Assembly: GCF_001984575.1 (NCBI RefSeq)
Contig: NZ_LZNS01000001.1
Span: 5,617,682 to 5,681,681, forward strand
DNA: 64,000 nt
From: Streptomyces sp. MP131-18
GTDB taxonomy: Bacteria > Actinomycetota > Actinomycetes > Streptomycetales > Streptomycetaceae
Direction: 5' to 3'
Shown here: piece by piece, positions 7,323 to 15,940 of the stretch
Layout: each line of letters starts with the position of its first letter
Numbering within the stretch: position 1 is the stretch's first letter
The notes under the pieces: generated by a model
The model's database searches: none
Told to the model about the DNA's origin: nothing
The model's input: the letters and a program-made list of their open reading frames with translations, nothing else
Translations under genes and position numbers: made by a program

Positions 7323-9014
7323 TCACTCCCCGCCGGTCGGGCGGATGTTCTTGAACACCTGGGCGCTGTCCGGGCTCTGCCAGAGAGCCGGGAACGCGTA
7401 CAGGTCGTCTTCGGTCGGCCAGCCGGTGAAACTTTCCGTGTTCCAGATACTCACGGTGCTGTTCAGCAGGACGGGGATGTAGGGCATGTCCTGTTCGATC
7501 GCGGTCTGGATGGTGTCGAAGTGAGGCTCCCGCGCCGCCGCGTCGTCCGGGTTGATGAGGCGGAGCTCATCGATCGCCGCGTCCACATCCGGGTTGCTGT
7601 ACCGGCCCCAGTTGATGTTCGCCGTCTCGCCGACCGGGACGGCGTTCGTCCCGGAAAAGAAGTTGGCGTACTGCCAGTAGGGGTCGGCCGTAGGGCCGGG
7701 TGTGAGCGAGTCGATGATCAGCTGGTAGTCGCCGCGGCCACGGGCGTCGGACCACTCGTTCCAGGAGGACTGCTGGGGCGTCAGGGCAATGCCGGCCTCC
7801 TGCAACTGCTCCGATATGGTGTTGACGGTCGTGATGTAGTCCGTCCAGCCGGAGACGACCCGGACACCCAGCTCCAGCTGCTCGCCGTCCTTGGCGTAGA
7901 TGCCGTCACCGTCGCGTTCCCAGCCGGCGTCCTCCAGGATCTGCGTGGCGCGCGCAACATCCGGCTCCATCGGGGCCGTTCCGTTTTCCAGGCCATCGGA
8001 GACGTAGTCGCGGTCGGGCAGGCCGAAGCCGGGCGATATCGGGGCGGCGACACCCTGGTAGGCGAGCTGGTTCAGCTGGTCGCGGTTCATCGCGTAGTAG
8101 ATCGCCTGCCGCACGGCCGGATCGGTCTGGGGACCCTCGCACCCGAGTTCCACGCTGGAGCAGGCACCGAGCACGATCTGGTATGTGTTCGCGATGGTGG
8201 CCGAGTAGCCCGGGTACGCCTGCTCGACGTTGTTGAGGTTGGGTACCGGGCTGCTCAGCCAGTCGACTTGGCCGGCGGACAGCGAGTCGGCGCCCGCCTG
8301 GTTCCCGGAGAGGGCCAACGAACGGATCGTCCGCACCGCGGGTTCGCCGTCCCAGTAGTCCGGGTTCGCGGTCATGGTGAATGCCTGGGCCTTGAACTCG
8401 CCAAGGGTGTACGGGCCCGTGCCGACCGGCTCGGTCATGGTGTCGGTCGAAGGGTCCTCAATGCCGGACCAGATGTGCTCGGGCACGATCCAGATCTTGC
8501 CCAGCAGGTTGGCGGCATCCATGAAGGCCGGCTCCTCGAAGGCGACCGTGACGTGGGTCGGGTCGACGATCGTGGTCTCACCGTCGAAGCCGATGCTGTT
8601 GATGGCCGGATTCTCCCGCAGCATGTCGAAAGTGAACTTCACGTCGTCCGCCGTGAAGTCCTCACCGTCCGTCCAGGTCACCCCTTCGCGCAGGGTGATC
8701 GACAGCTCGGTCCCGTCCTCGTTCCAGGTGTACTCGGTGCCCAGCAGCGGGGCCGGGTCCTCCTGACGTGCGGTATTCAGGAAGAACAGCGATTCGTAGA
8801 TGGTGCCCGCACCTTCGAGCTTCGTCGGCGAGTACGGGTTGAAGTTCGCTTGGAGGTCACCGGCACCGCTGAATATGACCAGGGTGTCGGAGCCGCCTCC
8901 GCCTCCGTCGCCATCGCTGTCACCCGAGCCACCGCAACCGGTTGCCAGCAGGCCGCACACCGCGAATCCCACCGTGGCTGTGCGGACGCGCCGCCATTGA
9001 ACGTCCAGACGCAT
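7323..9014 (-). CDS. Peptide/oligosaccharide ABC transporter substrate-binding lipoprotein (SBP family 5)
   Basis: A 563-residue extracellular solute-binding protein of family 5 (DppA/OppA type). The lipoprotein signal ends in LLATGCGGSGDS, with Cys27 as the lipidation site, followed by an Asp/Gly linker. The body carries the family signature around LREGVTWTDGEDFTADDVKFTFD and VGTGPYTL. A GGAAGG ribosome site precedes the ATG. Family 5 proteins bind oligopeptides, nickel or, in actinomycetes, beta-linked oligosaccharides. With glycosidases upstream an oligosaccharide role is possible, but no permease or ATPase gene is adjacent, so it is an orphan. It is bordered on both sides by IS remnants. 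Confidence 0.88.
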   Translation of the reverse strand: MRLDVQWRRVRTATVGFAVCGLLATGCGGSGDSDGDGGGGGSDTLVIFSGAGDLQANFNPYSPTKLEGAGTIYESLFFLNTARQEDPAPLLGTEYTWNEDGTELSITLREGVTWTDGEDFTADDVKFTFDMLRENPAINSIGFDGETTIVDPTHVTVAFEEPAFMDAANLLGKIWIVPEHIWSGIEDPSTDTMTEPVGTGPYTLGEFKAQAFTMTANPDYWDGEPAVRTIRSLALSGNQAGADSLSAGQVDWLSSPVPNLNNVEQAYPGYSATIANTYQIVLGACSSVELGCEGPQTDPAVRQAIYYAMNRDQLNQLAYQGVAAPISPGFGLPDRDYVSDGLENGTAPMEPDVARATQILEDAGWERDGDGIYAKDGEQLELGVRVVSGWTDYITTVNTISEQLQEAGIALTPQQSSWNEWSDARGRGDYQLIIDSLTPGPTADPYWQYANFFSGTNAVPVGETANINWGRYSNPDVDAAIDELRLINPDDAAAREPHFDTIQTAIEQDMPYIPVLLNSTVSIWNTESFTGWPTEDDLYAFPALWQSPDSAQVFKNIRPTGGE

Positions 9015-9124
9015 GAACGCTTCCTTCCGTGGGGCACCCCTCCCCGGGGGCTTGGGCGAGGTCGCCCGGCGCCGGGATTCTTGGACCTTGCGGAAGCGCG
9101 GTCAATGCCGAGGAAAAACTACCG

Positions 9125-9975
9125 TCACACCGTTACCGCAATGCAACTAATCCGCACAGCTTCACACAGGGCGACTTGGACCGCGTCCTCTGTGGTGAGT
9201 CGGTGGAGGCGTTTGTAGCAGGTGAGGGCGGCGGCGAGGCCGAGAAAGGCCAGGTAGTCGCGGGGATCGTGTTCGCAGCGGGGTGAGAGACGGCGGTAGC
9301 CGGACAGCCAGGACAGGGGCCGCTCGATCACCCACCGGTGACGGCCCAGCCGCTGGCCGGACTCGGCTCCCTTGCGGGCGATCCGGCACGCGATGCGCTT
9401 GCCTCTCATCCGTCTGCGCAGGTCCGGCTGGTCGTATGCCTTGTCGGCATGGACCTTCCCGGGGCGGTGGTGCCGGCCGCGGCCGGGGTCGTGTCTCGAT
9501 CGGGGACCGGCGAGCAGGGGCTTCAGGCCCCCGGCTGTCGTGGACGTTGCCACCTGAGCCGGCGACCACGACAGGCAGCCCGCCCGCATCGGACAGGATT
9601 GCGCATCCTGGAACCGGGTTTACCCCGGTCCACCGGGCTCGGACCTATGTGTTCGCCCCCCTTCTCTCGCCCTGACGTGGGCCGTGTCGAGGATGACGCG
9701 GGACAGGTCCACGAAGCCGCGGGCGGCGAGTTCGTCGAGCACAACCCGGTGCAGCCGGCTCCACACACCGGCCCGGGACCAGATCAGGATCTGCGATGGG
9801 CGGTCGACTCCGATATCCCGAAGCACGGCGGCAGGTGCCGCCAGGCACACCCGCTGACCAGGACATAGACGATGGCCGCGAACACCGCCTCATCAGGCGT
9901 GTTCCGCGTCCCGCCGCCCTGCGGACGCACCCGCGACGGCGGCAGCACGTCCCGTGCGATCTCCCACCGGCCCCC
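9125..9975 (-). pseudogene. IS5-family transposase remnant A, several frameshifts
   Basis: Read leftward, the protein starts near 9975 (WEIARDVLPPSRVRPQGGG, AIVYVLVSGCAWRHLPP). It changes frame near 9850 (LHRVVLDELAARGFVDLSRVILDTAHV), again near 9640, and ends in the C-terminal half (GKVHADKAYDQPDLRRRMRG; RWVIERPLSWLSGYRRL). The DDE residues lie in different frames, so it is inactive. It abuts remnant B head to head, each transposase starting where the other begins. Confidence 0.8.
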
Positions 9976-9976
9976 G

Positions 9977-10778
9977 AAGGCGTGGGAGTTGAGGACGAGT
10001 TGTGGGTGGTGGTCGAGCCGCTGTTGCCCCGGGTCGAGCGTCGGGCCCGTCATCCGGGACGCAGGCGGCATCCGGACCGGCTGGTGTTCCAGGGCATCCT
10101 GTTTGTGCTGCACACCGGGATCGCCTGGGAACACCTGCCGCAGGAACTCGGCTTCGGCTCGGGCATGACCTGCTGGCGCCGCCTGGCCGAGTGGACCGAG
10201 GCCGGCGTGCGGCCCCGGCTCCACGAAGTCCTCCTTGCCAAGCTCCGCGGCGCGAACGCCCTGGACTTCTCCCGTGCTGCGGTCGACGGCTCCCACATCC
10301 GGGCGTTAAAGGGGCTCCAAGACCGGACGAAGCCCCGTTGACCGGGGCAGGACGGGCAGCAAGCACCACCTGATTACGGACGCCACGGGCATCCCGCTCG
10401 CGGCCACCTTGACCGGCGGCAACCGCAACGACGTCACGCAACTCGTCCCACTCCTCCAGGCCGTGCCGCCAGTACGTGGCAAGCGCGGCCGGCCCCGGCG
10501 CCGCCCCGACGCAGTGCTGGCCGACCGCGGATACGACCACGGCAAGTACCGCCGCCTGGTCCGGGATCTCGGTGTGAAGCCGCTGATCGCCCGCCGTGGC
10601 ACCGAGCACGGCTCCGGTCTTGGCACCCAACGCTGGGTCGTGGAGCGCGCGTTCGCCCACCTGCACTGGCTCCGTCGCCGGCGGATCCGTTGGGAGATAC
10701 GTGACGACATCCACGAAGCCTTGCTCGCCCCTGGGATGCGCACTCATCTGCTGGCGGCGCCTGAAGGCATCCCGGTAG
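9977..10778 (+). pseudogene. IS5-family transposase remnant B, two frameshifts
   Basis: EDELWVVVEPLLPRVERR through AVDGSHIRALKG is read in one frame to about 10312. The second half (DRGRTGSKHHLITDATG, DAVLADRGYDHGKYRRL, RWVVERAFAHLHWL) is in the next frame. A final shift near 10725 puts the usual ending ALICWRRLKASR in a third frame. The first break falls in a short G-run (AAAGGGG). Some IS5 relatives use programmed frameshifting there, but the second break argues for decay. Confidence 0.8.
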
Positions 10779-10784
10779 GAATTT

Positions 10785-11624
10785 TCAGGTGATGTCGTCG
10801 ACAAGAGCCTCAAGGTGGCGCTCTCCGTCGCGGGTGTGTGCGCCGGCGGCCAGTGCAGCCTTGGCAAGACGGGCTGCAGCGGGCTCACTGAAGAGTCCGC
10901 TGAGATGCTCGTTGGCCTTCCGCAGGCCGTGAGAGGTCGACTCGACCGCGGTGTCGACCGCTTCGGTCGCGGCGCGGGCGACGCCGGGCGGCAGAGCGGC
11001 GATGTGGGCGGCGAGGGTGCCGACGACGTGGTCGAGCTCGGTGTCCGGCACGGCCCGGTTCACCCATCCGATTCGTTCCGCGGTCGCGGCATCGATCAGC
11101 TGCCCGCCGAGGATGATCTCCAGGGCGCGTGCACGACCCACGAGACCGGGCAGGTATGCAGTGCCTCCCGCGCCCGGGATGATTCCCAGCCGGCACTCCA
11201 TCTGGGCCATTCCGGCGCGTTCGAGCGATGCGAACCGCATGTCCATCGCGGACAGCAGTTCCGCACCGCCGCCGCGTGCCAGTCCACGCAGCTTCGCGAT
11301 GGTGATCTGCGGCAGCGACCGGATGCGTTCGTGGAGCCGCATCATCGGGTTGAGGGACTGGTCTTGTTCGGGCGCGACGGGGAGGGCAACGAATCCCGCG
11401 GGGTCGTCGGCGGTCGTCATGTCGCCGTGCGCGACGAAGAAGTCCGGATCCGCGCTGTCAAAAACGATCACCCGGATGTCGAGGTCGCCGGACATGGCGT
11501 CCGCGAATCGGTCCAGGTCTGTCATCAGGGCGGCGTCGAGCAGGTTGATGGGAGGGTTGTCGATCACGACGTGTGCCACGCCGCTGCTGAGAGAGACCTT
11601 GAGGGTCGGGTATGCGTCAGTCAT
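10785..11624 (-). CDS. Enoyl-CoA hydratase/isomerase family protein
   Basis: A 279-residue crotonase-fold protein. Signature segments are HVVIDNPPINLLDAALMTDL, the first oxyanion-hole region AKLRGLARGGGAELLSAMD, and GIIPGAGGTAYLPGLVGRARALEIIL. In true hydratases two Glu residues catalyse; here a Glu lies in GGAEL but the second position is occupied by GAGGT, so a non-hydratase crotonase reaction is possible. It is divergent from an HxlR regulator, with a perfect inverted repeat between them, implying inducible control by that regulator. The 3' end touches the broken IS5 copy B but the protein looks complete. Confidence 0.88.
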   Translation of the reverse strand: MTDAYPTLKVSLSSGVAHVVIDNPPINLLDAALMTDLDRFADAMSGDLDIRVIVFDSADPDFFVAHGDMTTADDPAGFVALPVAPEQDQSLNPMMRLHERIRSLPQITIAKLRGLARGGGAELLSAMDMRFASLERAGMAQMECRLGIIPGAGGTAYLPGLVGRARALEIILGGQLIDAATAERIGWVNRAVPDTELDHVVGTLAAHIAALPPGVARAATEAVDTAVESTSHGLRKANEHLSGLFSEPAAARLAKAALAAGAHTRDGERHLEALVDDIT

Positions 11625-11644
11625 GATTCCCGTCTTCGCGTCCG

Positions 11645-11675
11645 ACTACTAGGTATCTGAGGTATACCTAGTAGT
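11645..11675. promoter_or_regulatory. HxlR operator: perfect 12-bp inverted repeat
   Basis: ACTACTAGGTAT (11645-11656) is repeated inverted as ATACCTAGTAGT (11664-11675) with seven bases between. It lies 20 bp upstream of the enoyl-CoA hydratase start and 44 bp upstream of the HxlR start. It is AT-rich against the local background, and both the symmetry and the position are what an HxlR dimer site needs. Confidence 0.8.
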
Positions 11676-11719
11676 ACGGATACACTTCAACGAAATCAGG
11701 TATCGCGAGGGAGACCGAC

Positions 11720-12079
11720 GTGCCCGAAGTGGAGCTCAACGGCGACGGCCGGAATCTACTCGACCAACTCTTCGACAAGTGGTCCTTGCTGGTACTGGCC
11801 GCATTGTGCGACCGCCCCCGGCGCTTCAACGAACTCCGGCAACACATGCCCACTGTCACCCCGAAGTCACTGACCGCATGCCTGCGGCGACTGGAGCGCA
11901 ACGGCATGGTCGAGCGAGCGGTCGTGTCCACGGAACCGGTGGCGATCGAATACCGCATCACCCCACTGGGCCGGACCCTTCGGTCCCCCGTGCACGCCAT
12001 GCTGGAATGGGCCGTCGATCACCTCGACGCGGTCGAAACCGCCCGCTGTCACTACGACGAGCGACGTGTGGACAAGTGA
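11720..12079 (+). CDS. HxlR-family transcriptional regulator
   Basis: A 119-residue winged helix-turn-helix protein of the HxlR type: LLDQLFDKWSLLVLAALCDRPRRFNELRQ, then TPKSLTACLRRLERNGMVERAV and YRITPLGRTL. The GTG start follows GAGGGAG. HxlR proteins bind DNA as dimers and respond to reactive electrophiles or other small molecules. Cysteines are present in LCDRP and TACLRR, but whether they sense anything is unknown. Control of the divergent enoyl-CoA hydratase and of itself through the inverted repeat is a strong inference. Confidence 0.9.
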   Translation: MPEVELNGDGRNLLDQLFDKWSLLVLAALCDRPRRFNELRQHMPTVTPKSLTACLRRLERNGMVERAVVSTEPVAIEYRITPLGRTLRSPVHAMLEWAVDHLDAVETARCHYDERRVDK

Positions 12080-12288
12080 CATCCGGCAGGTCTCGCACAG
12101 GACGACACCGTTCACCTCAACGGCCACCCAGCCGATCCGGGCCAGTGCCCAGGGCCCATCCACGAACCTGCTCGCCCGGCCCTCACCACACCGTCGCGAC
12201 ACTCTCGGTGAACTGCTGCTCGACAGCCGCTATCGCCTGAGGATATTTCGCGTCAGAAGGCACTCGAAGCAGTCGGGCTCGCGCAGCC

Positions 12289-13035
12289 TCACATCCGGGA
12301 TCTCAGCACGTCGACCTCACAGCCCGGTGCGAACGCGTCGAAGCCATGCTCGACCAGCCAGCGAACCCCCAGCAGGCTTCGCAACGACCACCACGCGTGG
12401 ATCACGTCGAGGTCGACGTCGGCGCCATAACCGGCGATGACGTCGCCCAGGTGTTCCTGGTGTCCGAGCGTGAAGGTGGCGAGGTCGAACAGGGCATCAC
12501 CCCGGCCCGCTTCGGACCAGTCGATGATGCCGGTGACCTCGTCGCCATCGACGAAGACATGCTCGATTTGCAGGTCGCCGTGCGCGAACACCGGAGTCCA
12601 CGGCCGGATCGCGGCCTCGGCGACCTGGCGGTTGCGGGTGACGAGGTCGGCGGGCAGGATGCCGTTCGTCACGAGCAACTCGCACTCGCCGTCGAGTTCC
12701 GCCGCCAACTCCTCGGGGTTCCGTCGGCGCCGGCCGGGCCAGGGTGGCAACGGCGCCTCGTGCAACTCCCGGATGGCGGCACCCGCCGCAGCCCACGCCG
12801 CCGGGGACGCGGTCGACGGCTCACCGAGGCGCCCCAGCGCCGTCCCAGGGAGTGCGGCGATCGCAAGCACAGGCGGCTTGCGCCACAGGACCTCCGGGGT
12901 CGGGACCGGCGCCAGGACCATCGCCTCGACCTCGACGTCGATGTGCGCCTGATCGGCGTCCACCTTCAGGAATACGTCGCCGACGCGCAGAGTCGCGCGT
13001 TCGGAATGAGCGACGACGACTTTGACTTCATCCAT
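12289..13035 (-). CDS. Aminoglycoside phosphotransferase-family kinase
   Basis: A 248-residue APH-like small-molecule kinase. The catalytic loop is FAHGDLQIEHVFVDG and the metal-binding segment GIIDWSEAGRGDALFDLA. The usual Asn of HGDxxxxN is replaced by His (HGDLQIEH). The N-terminal lobe is compact (RVGDVFLKVDAD). The family covers antibiotic, choline and sugar kinases, and nothing nearby identifies a substrate. The gene is in a decayed region, but the frame is continuous and both lobes are present. Confidence 0.82.
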   Translation of the reverse strand: MDEVKVVVAHSERATLRVGDVFLKVDADQAHIDVEVEAMVLAPVPTPEVLWRKPPVLAIAALPGTALGRLGEPSTASPAAWAAAGAAIRELHEAPLPPWPGRRRRNPEELAAELDGECELLVTNGILPADLVTRNRQVAEAAIRPWTPVFAHGDLQIEHVFVDGDEVTGIIDWSEAGRGDALFDLATFTLGHQEHLGDVIAGYGADVDLDVIHAWWSLRSLLGVRWLVEHGFDAFAPGCEVDVLRSRM

Positions 13036-13187
13036 GGGCGACCAGTATCCCGGGGGTGATCGCCCACGTCGCCGGGTTTATCGCGCGCGATTGCACGGCT
13101 GACCGCGTCCGGCTCCCCAGCGGCCTCATGCACGACACCGACCGCTTACCAGGTCAAGTCCACCCTTTTTGTCAGGAGCCCTGAATG

Positions 13188-13892
13188 TCACCTCCTGCGT
13201 ATCGATGAGTGTGGCCGGATTTCCCAGGTCGGCCGCTGGAGTTGATCGTTGTGCACGATGATGTCGGCGTGGTCGGCCGGGCGGACCGTGGCGAAGTAGA
13301 GCTGTTGGGAGGGGATGTAGCGGTTGCGCCAGGACCGTTCGATTTCGGCGGCATCGGGGGTGAGTCCGGTCGGCGCTGTGCCTCGTTCCCTGGCGCGGTC
13401 TACCGTCTGCTCGAATGGGACGGACACGAAAATGCGCAGGTCCCAGCGGTCGATGAGTTCTGGGCGCAGGAGGAAGACGCCGTCGAAGAGCAGTAGGGCA
13501 TCCGCGGGGGCGGTCGTGGCCGGCGGTGAGGATGGGGTGTCGGTGTCTTTGTCGTAGACCGCGTGCTGGAACCTTCGGTCTCCGCCTGGGCCCAGCGGAT
13601 CGAGCAGGACCCGGCACAGCGCGGCGTGGTTGTGGGCGTCGAAGTAGCAGCCTTCGGCCGAGTACTGGCCGCGTCGGTAGCGCTGTGCACGGGGGAAGAG
13701 GAAGTCGTCGATGGTCGCGCGGATGACGTCGCGGTCCTGAGCGCGCAGGACGACGGCGAGCTCGTCGGCCAGCGTGGTCTTGCCGGCGGCGGGCGGCCCG
13801 TCGATGGCGACCCGCAGCGGGTGCGTGGTCGTGACGGACCTGATCGCCTGGGCCAGCCGACTGATGAGTTCGCCGCGGGTGCCTTGGTCCAT
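13188..13892 (-). CDS. Uridine kinase-like P-loop kinase
   Basis: A 234-residue P-loop kinase of the uridine kinase/phosphoribulokinase type. Walker A is VAIDGPPAAGKTTLADELA (roughly residues 28-46). DDFLFPRAQRYRRG and FDAHNH are substrate-site motifs, and DALLLFDGVFLLRPEL contains the Walker B strand. A GGGAGG site precedes the ATG. The last residues (RPHSSIRRR) look unlike the rest, so the extreme C-terminus may have been rewritten at a deletion junction. The likely reaction is phosphorylation of a nucleoside or similar alcohol; the exact substrate is unknown. Confidence 0.82.
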   Translation of the reverse strand: MDQGTRGELISRLAQAIRSVTTTHPLRVAIDGPPAAGKTTLADELAVVLRAQDRDVIRATIDDFLFPRAQRYRRGQYSAEGCYFDAHNHAALCRVLLDPLGPGGDRRFQHAVYDKDTDTPSSPPATTAPADALLLFDGVFLLRPELIDRWDLRIFVSVPFEQTVDRARERGTAPTGLTPDAAEIERSWRNRYIPSQQLYFATVRPADHADIIVHNDQLQRPTWEIRPHSSIRRR

Positions 13893-14084
13893 TGCTGCCT
13901 CCCTCACGGTGTCTCTGTTGTAGCACCGCATGTCGGGCCGTGGCCGTCGGTTCGCGTTCGACGAGGACGGCTCGTTCGGAACGGGCTCCGGCGGGGGCGA
14001 GGCGGCGAGGTGGGGTGCGTTCACGGTCCGGTACCGCTGCTGGGCGGATTCGACGAGCTTGCAGGCCATCGCCAGGGTGCGGCG

Positions 14085-14550
14085 CGCGAGCCGGTGCCGC
14101 TGCGGTTCGGCGCCGCCGACTCCGGCCGCGACGGGCACACGGTGACCTGGAACGCCGCGCGCGGAGCGGCGCCCGTGGTGACCGGTGCCGACCCGGTCAC
14201 CGGCTGGGAACTGGACGACCTCGCGACGGGCGTCTACAGGGCGGACGTCGGCACCGGTTTCGACACCCGTCAGCTCTACGTCGACGGTGTCCTGGCCCAG
14301 CGCGCGCGGATGAGCCTGAACCCGTCGGACATCACGCTCAACGAGGATGGCTTCACCCTCGACAACCCGGACGATGCTGTCGTTCACCAACCGCTTTGCG
14401 CCCGTTGAGAGCATCTCCGGCACGACGGTCGTCATCCAGCAGCCGTCCTGGGACAACAACACCTACAGGTACGACACGATCCAGTCATCGTTCCGGGAGC
14501 CGACGTTCTGGCTGCTGAACTCCAGGAGTTTCCTCGAACGACTCGGCCGT
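14085..14550 (+). pseudogene. Fragments of a secreted beta-helix glycosidase-type protein
   Basis: Two frames carry consecutive pieces of one protein. The first reads VPLRFGAADSGRDGHTVTW, later LYVDGVLAQRARMSLN and ITLNEDGFTLDNP. The second, from about 14370, reads FTNRFAPVESISGTTVVIQQ and REPTFWLLNSRSFL. Streptomyces right-handed beta-helix glycosidase-like proteins have this sequence style, with paired YVDG and W..P.W segments. Both ends and the catalytic region are lost, so this is debris; the family call is moderate. Confidence 0.5.
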
Positions 14551-14685
14551 TATCGGCTCGGCGACGACGTCGCGGTTCAGCCCGAGGACGGCGGCGCTGT
14601 ATCCGCCGCGCAGTACGCCCTCGGGTTCGTCGACCTGATCGAGAAGGGCGACCACCGCAGGGCACAGGTCAACCTCGGCCACTGA
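14540..14685 (+). pseudogene. C-terminal fragment of an NAD(P)-binding epimerase-like protein
   Basis: The last 48 codons before the TGA at 14683-14685 (RLGRYRLGDDVAVQPEDGG, then AAQYALGFVDLIEKG) resemble the end of NmrA/SDR-type NAD(P)H-binding proteins. The fragment is fused to the preceding beta-helix debris with no Rossmann domain left. Confidence 0.4.
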
Positions 14686-15110
14686 GCCTTTCCTGGCGAG
14701 GTAGTGGTCGCCTGCTGTGGTTGGCGCTCTGGACCGGTCGCCTGGACGTACAACTGCCCGTGCGACACGAAAAGTCCGGAGCCCCTGGCAGAAGTCGGTC
14801 CTGCCAAGATCAGGCTCCGGCACCAAAGGTTTCGCGTGTCCGGTGTCCCGGACGATCCGATCACCTTCACCTTCACCATGTGGCTCTAGGTCCGTGAAGC
14901 GCATCCTCCGTCCGCCCGGCAGGTGCCCGAGAAGTCGCCCCCCTGGCAGCTAGTTGACGGGTCAACGACCTGCGCCTAATCTGGATGATGCATCAACCAA
15001 ACGGTGCGGGGGCGCCAGGTGGTCAGCCCGCATGTGGGCTCGCTGCGGGCATTGAGCCTTCGGCGTACCGCCTGACGCCCCCGGACGCGAAGCCTCAGAA
15101 GGGGAATCCC
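14686..15110 (+). other. Non-coding debris upstream of the isochorismatase gene
   Basis: About 14704-14889 reads as one open frame ending GVPDDPITFTFTMWL, which looks like the tail of a real protein, but I cannot place it. From 14890 to 15110 I see no gene. It presumably holds the promoter of the isochorismatase-family gene, though no clear -35/-10 pair is visible. Confidence 0.3.
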
Positions 15111-15770
15111 ATGAGCACCGAGAACAAGGCCGGACTCAACGCGCTGCTGACGCCCGAGGAGAGCGTTCTCGTACTGATCGACCACCAGCCGTTCCAGTTC
15201 GCCAACCTGAACAGCCACGAACCGACGATGGTTGTCAACAACGTCACCGGACTCGCCAAGGCCGCCAAGGTGTTCGACGTCCCGACGATTCTCACGACCG
15301 TTCTGGAGGAACGCGGCGGCCTTCTCATCCAGGGTGTGCAGGACGTGTTCCCGGAGCAGAAGCCGATCAACAGGACCCTCATCAACACCTGGGAGGACGA
15401 GCGCGTCGTGGATGCCGTCAAGGCGACCGGACGCAAGAAGCTGATCATCGCCGGTCTCTGGACGGAGGTCTGTGTGGCGATGCCGGCCATACAGGCGGCG
15501 GGCGAGGGCTTCGAGGTCTTCGCCGTCACCGACGCCTCGGGCAGTGGCTCGAAGGAGGCGCACGACATGGCCGTGCGGCGCATGGTCCGGGCGGGCGTGG
15601 TTCCGATCACCTGGGTGGCCGTGATGAGCGAGTGGCAGCGCGACTGGGCCCGCGAAAAGACCATTCAGGGCGTTACCGAGGTCATGTTGCAGCACACCGG
15701 TGCCACCGGTGTGGCGTTCGCCTGGGAGACGCAGCTCCTCGCCGGGGGACGTGCCGGAGACGGCGTCTGA
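15111..15770 (+). CDS. Isochorismatase-family cysteine hydrolase (YcaC-like)
   Basis: A 219-residue hydrolase of the isochorismatase/nicotinamidase fold. Asp24 in VLVLIDHQPFQF and the nucleophile Cys121 in AGLWTEVCVAMPA are the catalytic residues. EERGGLLIQGVQDVFPEQKP and NRTLINTWEDERVV match the YcaC subgroup, which has no settled substrate. ATG 15111 was chosen because AAGGGGAA precedes it and family N-termini begin close to it, although the frame stays open further upstream. It is intact within a stretch of broken genes and overlaps nothing. It ends one base before the GTG of a truncated binding-protein gene. Confidence 0.87.
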   Translation: MSTENKAGLNALLTPEESVLVLIDHQPFQFANLNSHEPTMVVNNVTGLAKAAKVFDVPTILTTVLEERGGLLIQGVQDVFPEQKPINRTLINTWEDERVVDAVKATGRKKLIIAGLWTEVCVAMPAIQAAGEGFEVFAVTDASGSGSKEAHDMAVRRMVRAGVVPITWVAVMSEWQRDWAREKTIQGVTEVMLQHTGATGVAFAWETQLLAGGRAGDGV

Positions 15771-15771
15771 C

Positions 15772-15940
15772 GTGACTGCCGCGCCGGCTCCCATCCGTGT
15801 CGGGTACTGCCTGTCGGTGGCCGGTTCCCTCGCGGACAACAGCCGGTCGGCCCGTCTCGCCCATGAAATTCGGCGCGAGGACATCAACAGCCGAGTCGGA
15901 TTGCTCGGCCGCCCTGTCGAGTTCGTCCGCTACGAGGGTA
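15772..15940 (+). pseudogene. Truncated amino-acid/urea-type ABC substrate-binding protein
   Basis: Beginning GTG at 15772, the product APAPIRVGYCLSVAGSLADN, ARLAHEIRREDINSR, GLLGRPVEFV matches the N-terminal 50 residues of periplasmic-binding-protein type 6 proteins. It then runs into the reverse strand of the WD40 gene. About 350 residues are missing. The junction at about 15940 marks a deletion shared with the neighbouring pseudogene. Confidence 0.65.

Noticed and set aside
10300..10330. Programmed frameshift in IS5 copy B
   Set aside because: The AAAGGGG run could support slippage, but a second frame break near 10725 and the missing 5' end show decay.
11867..12202. Minus-strand frame with the segment ARIGWVAVEVNGVVLCETCR
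   Set aside because: It overlaps most of the HxlR gene in antisense, and its remaining part has no identifiable family.
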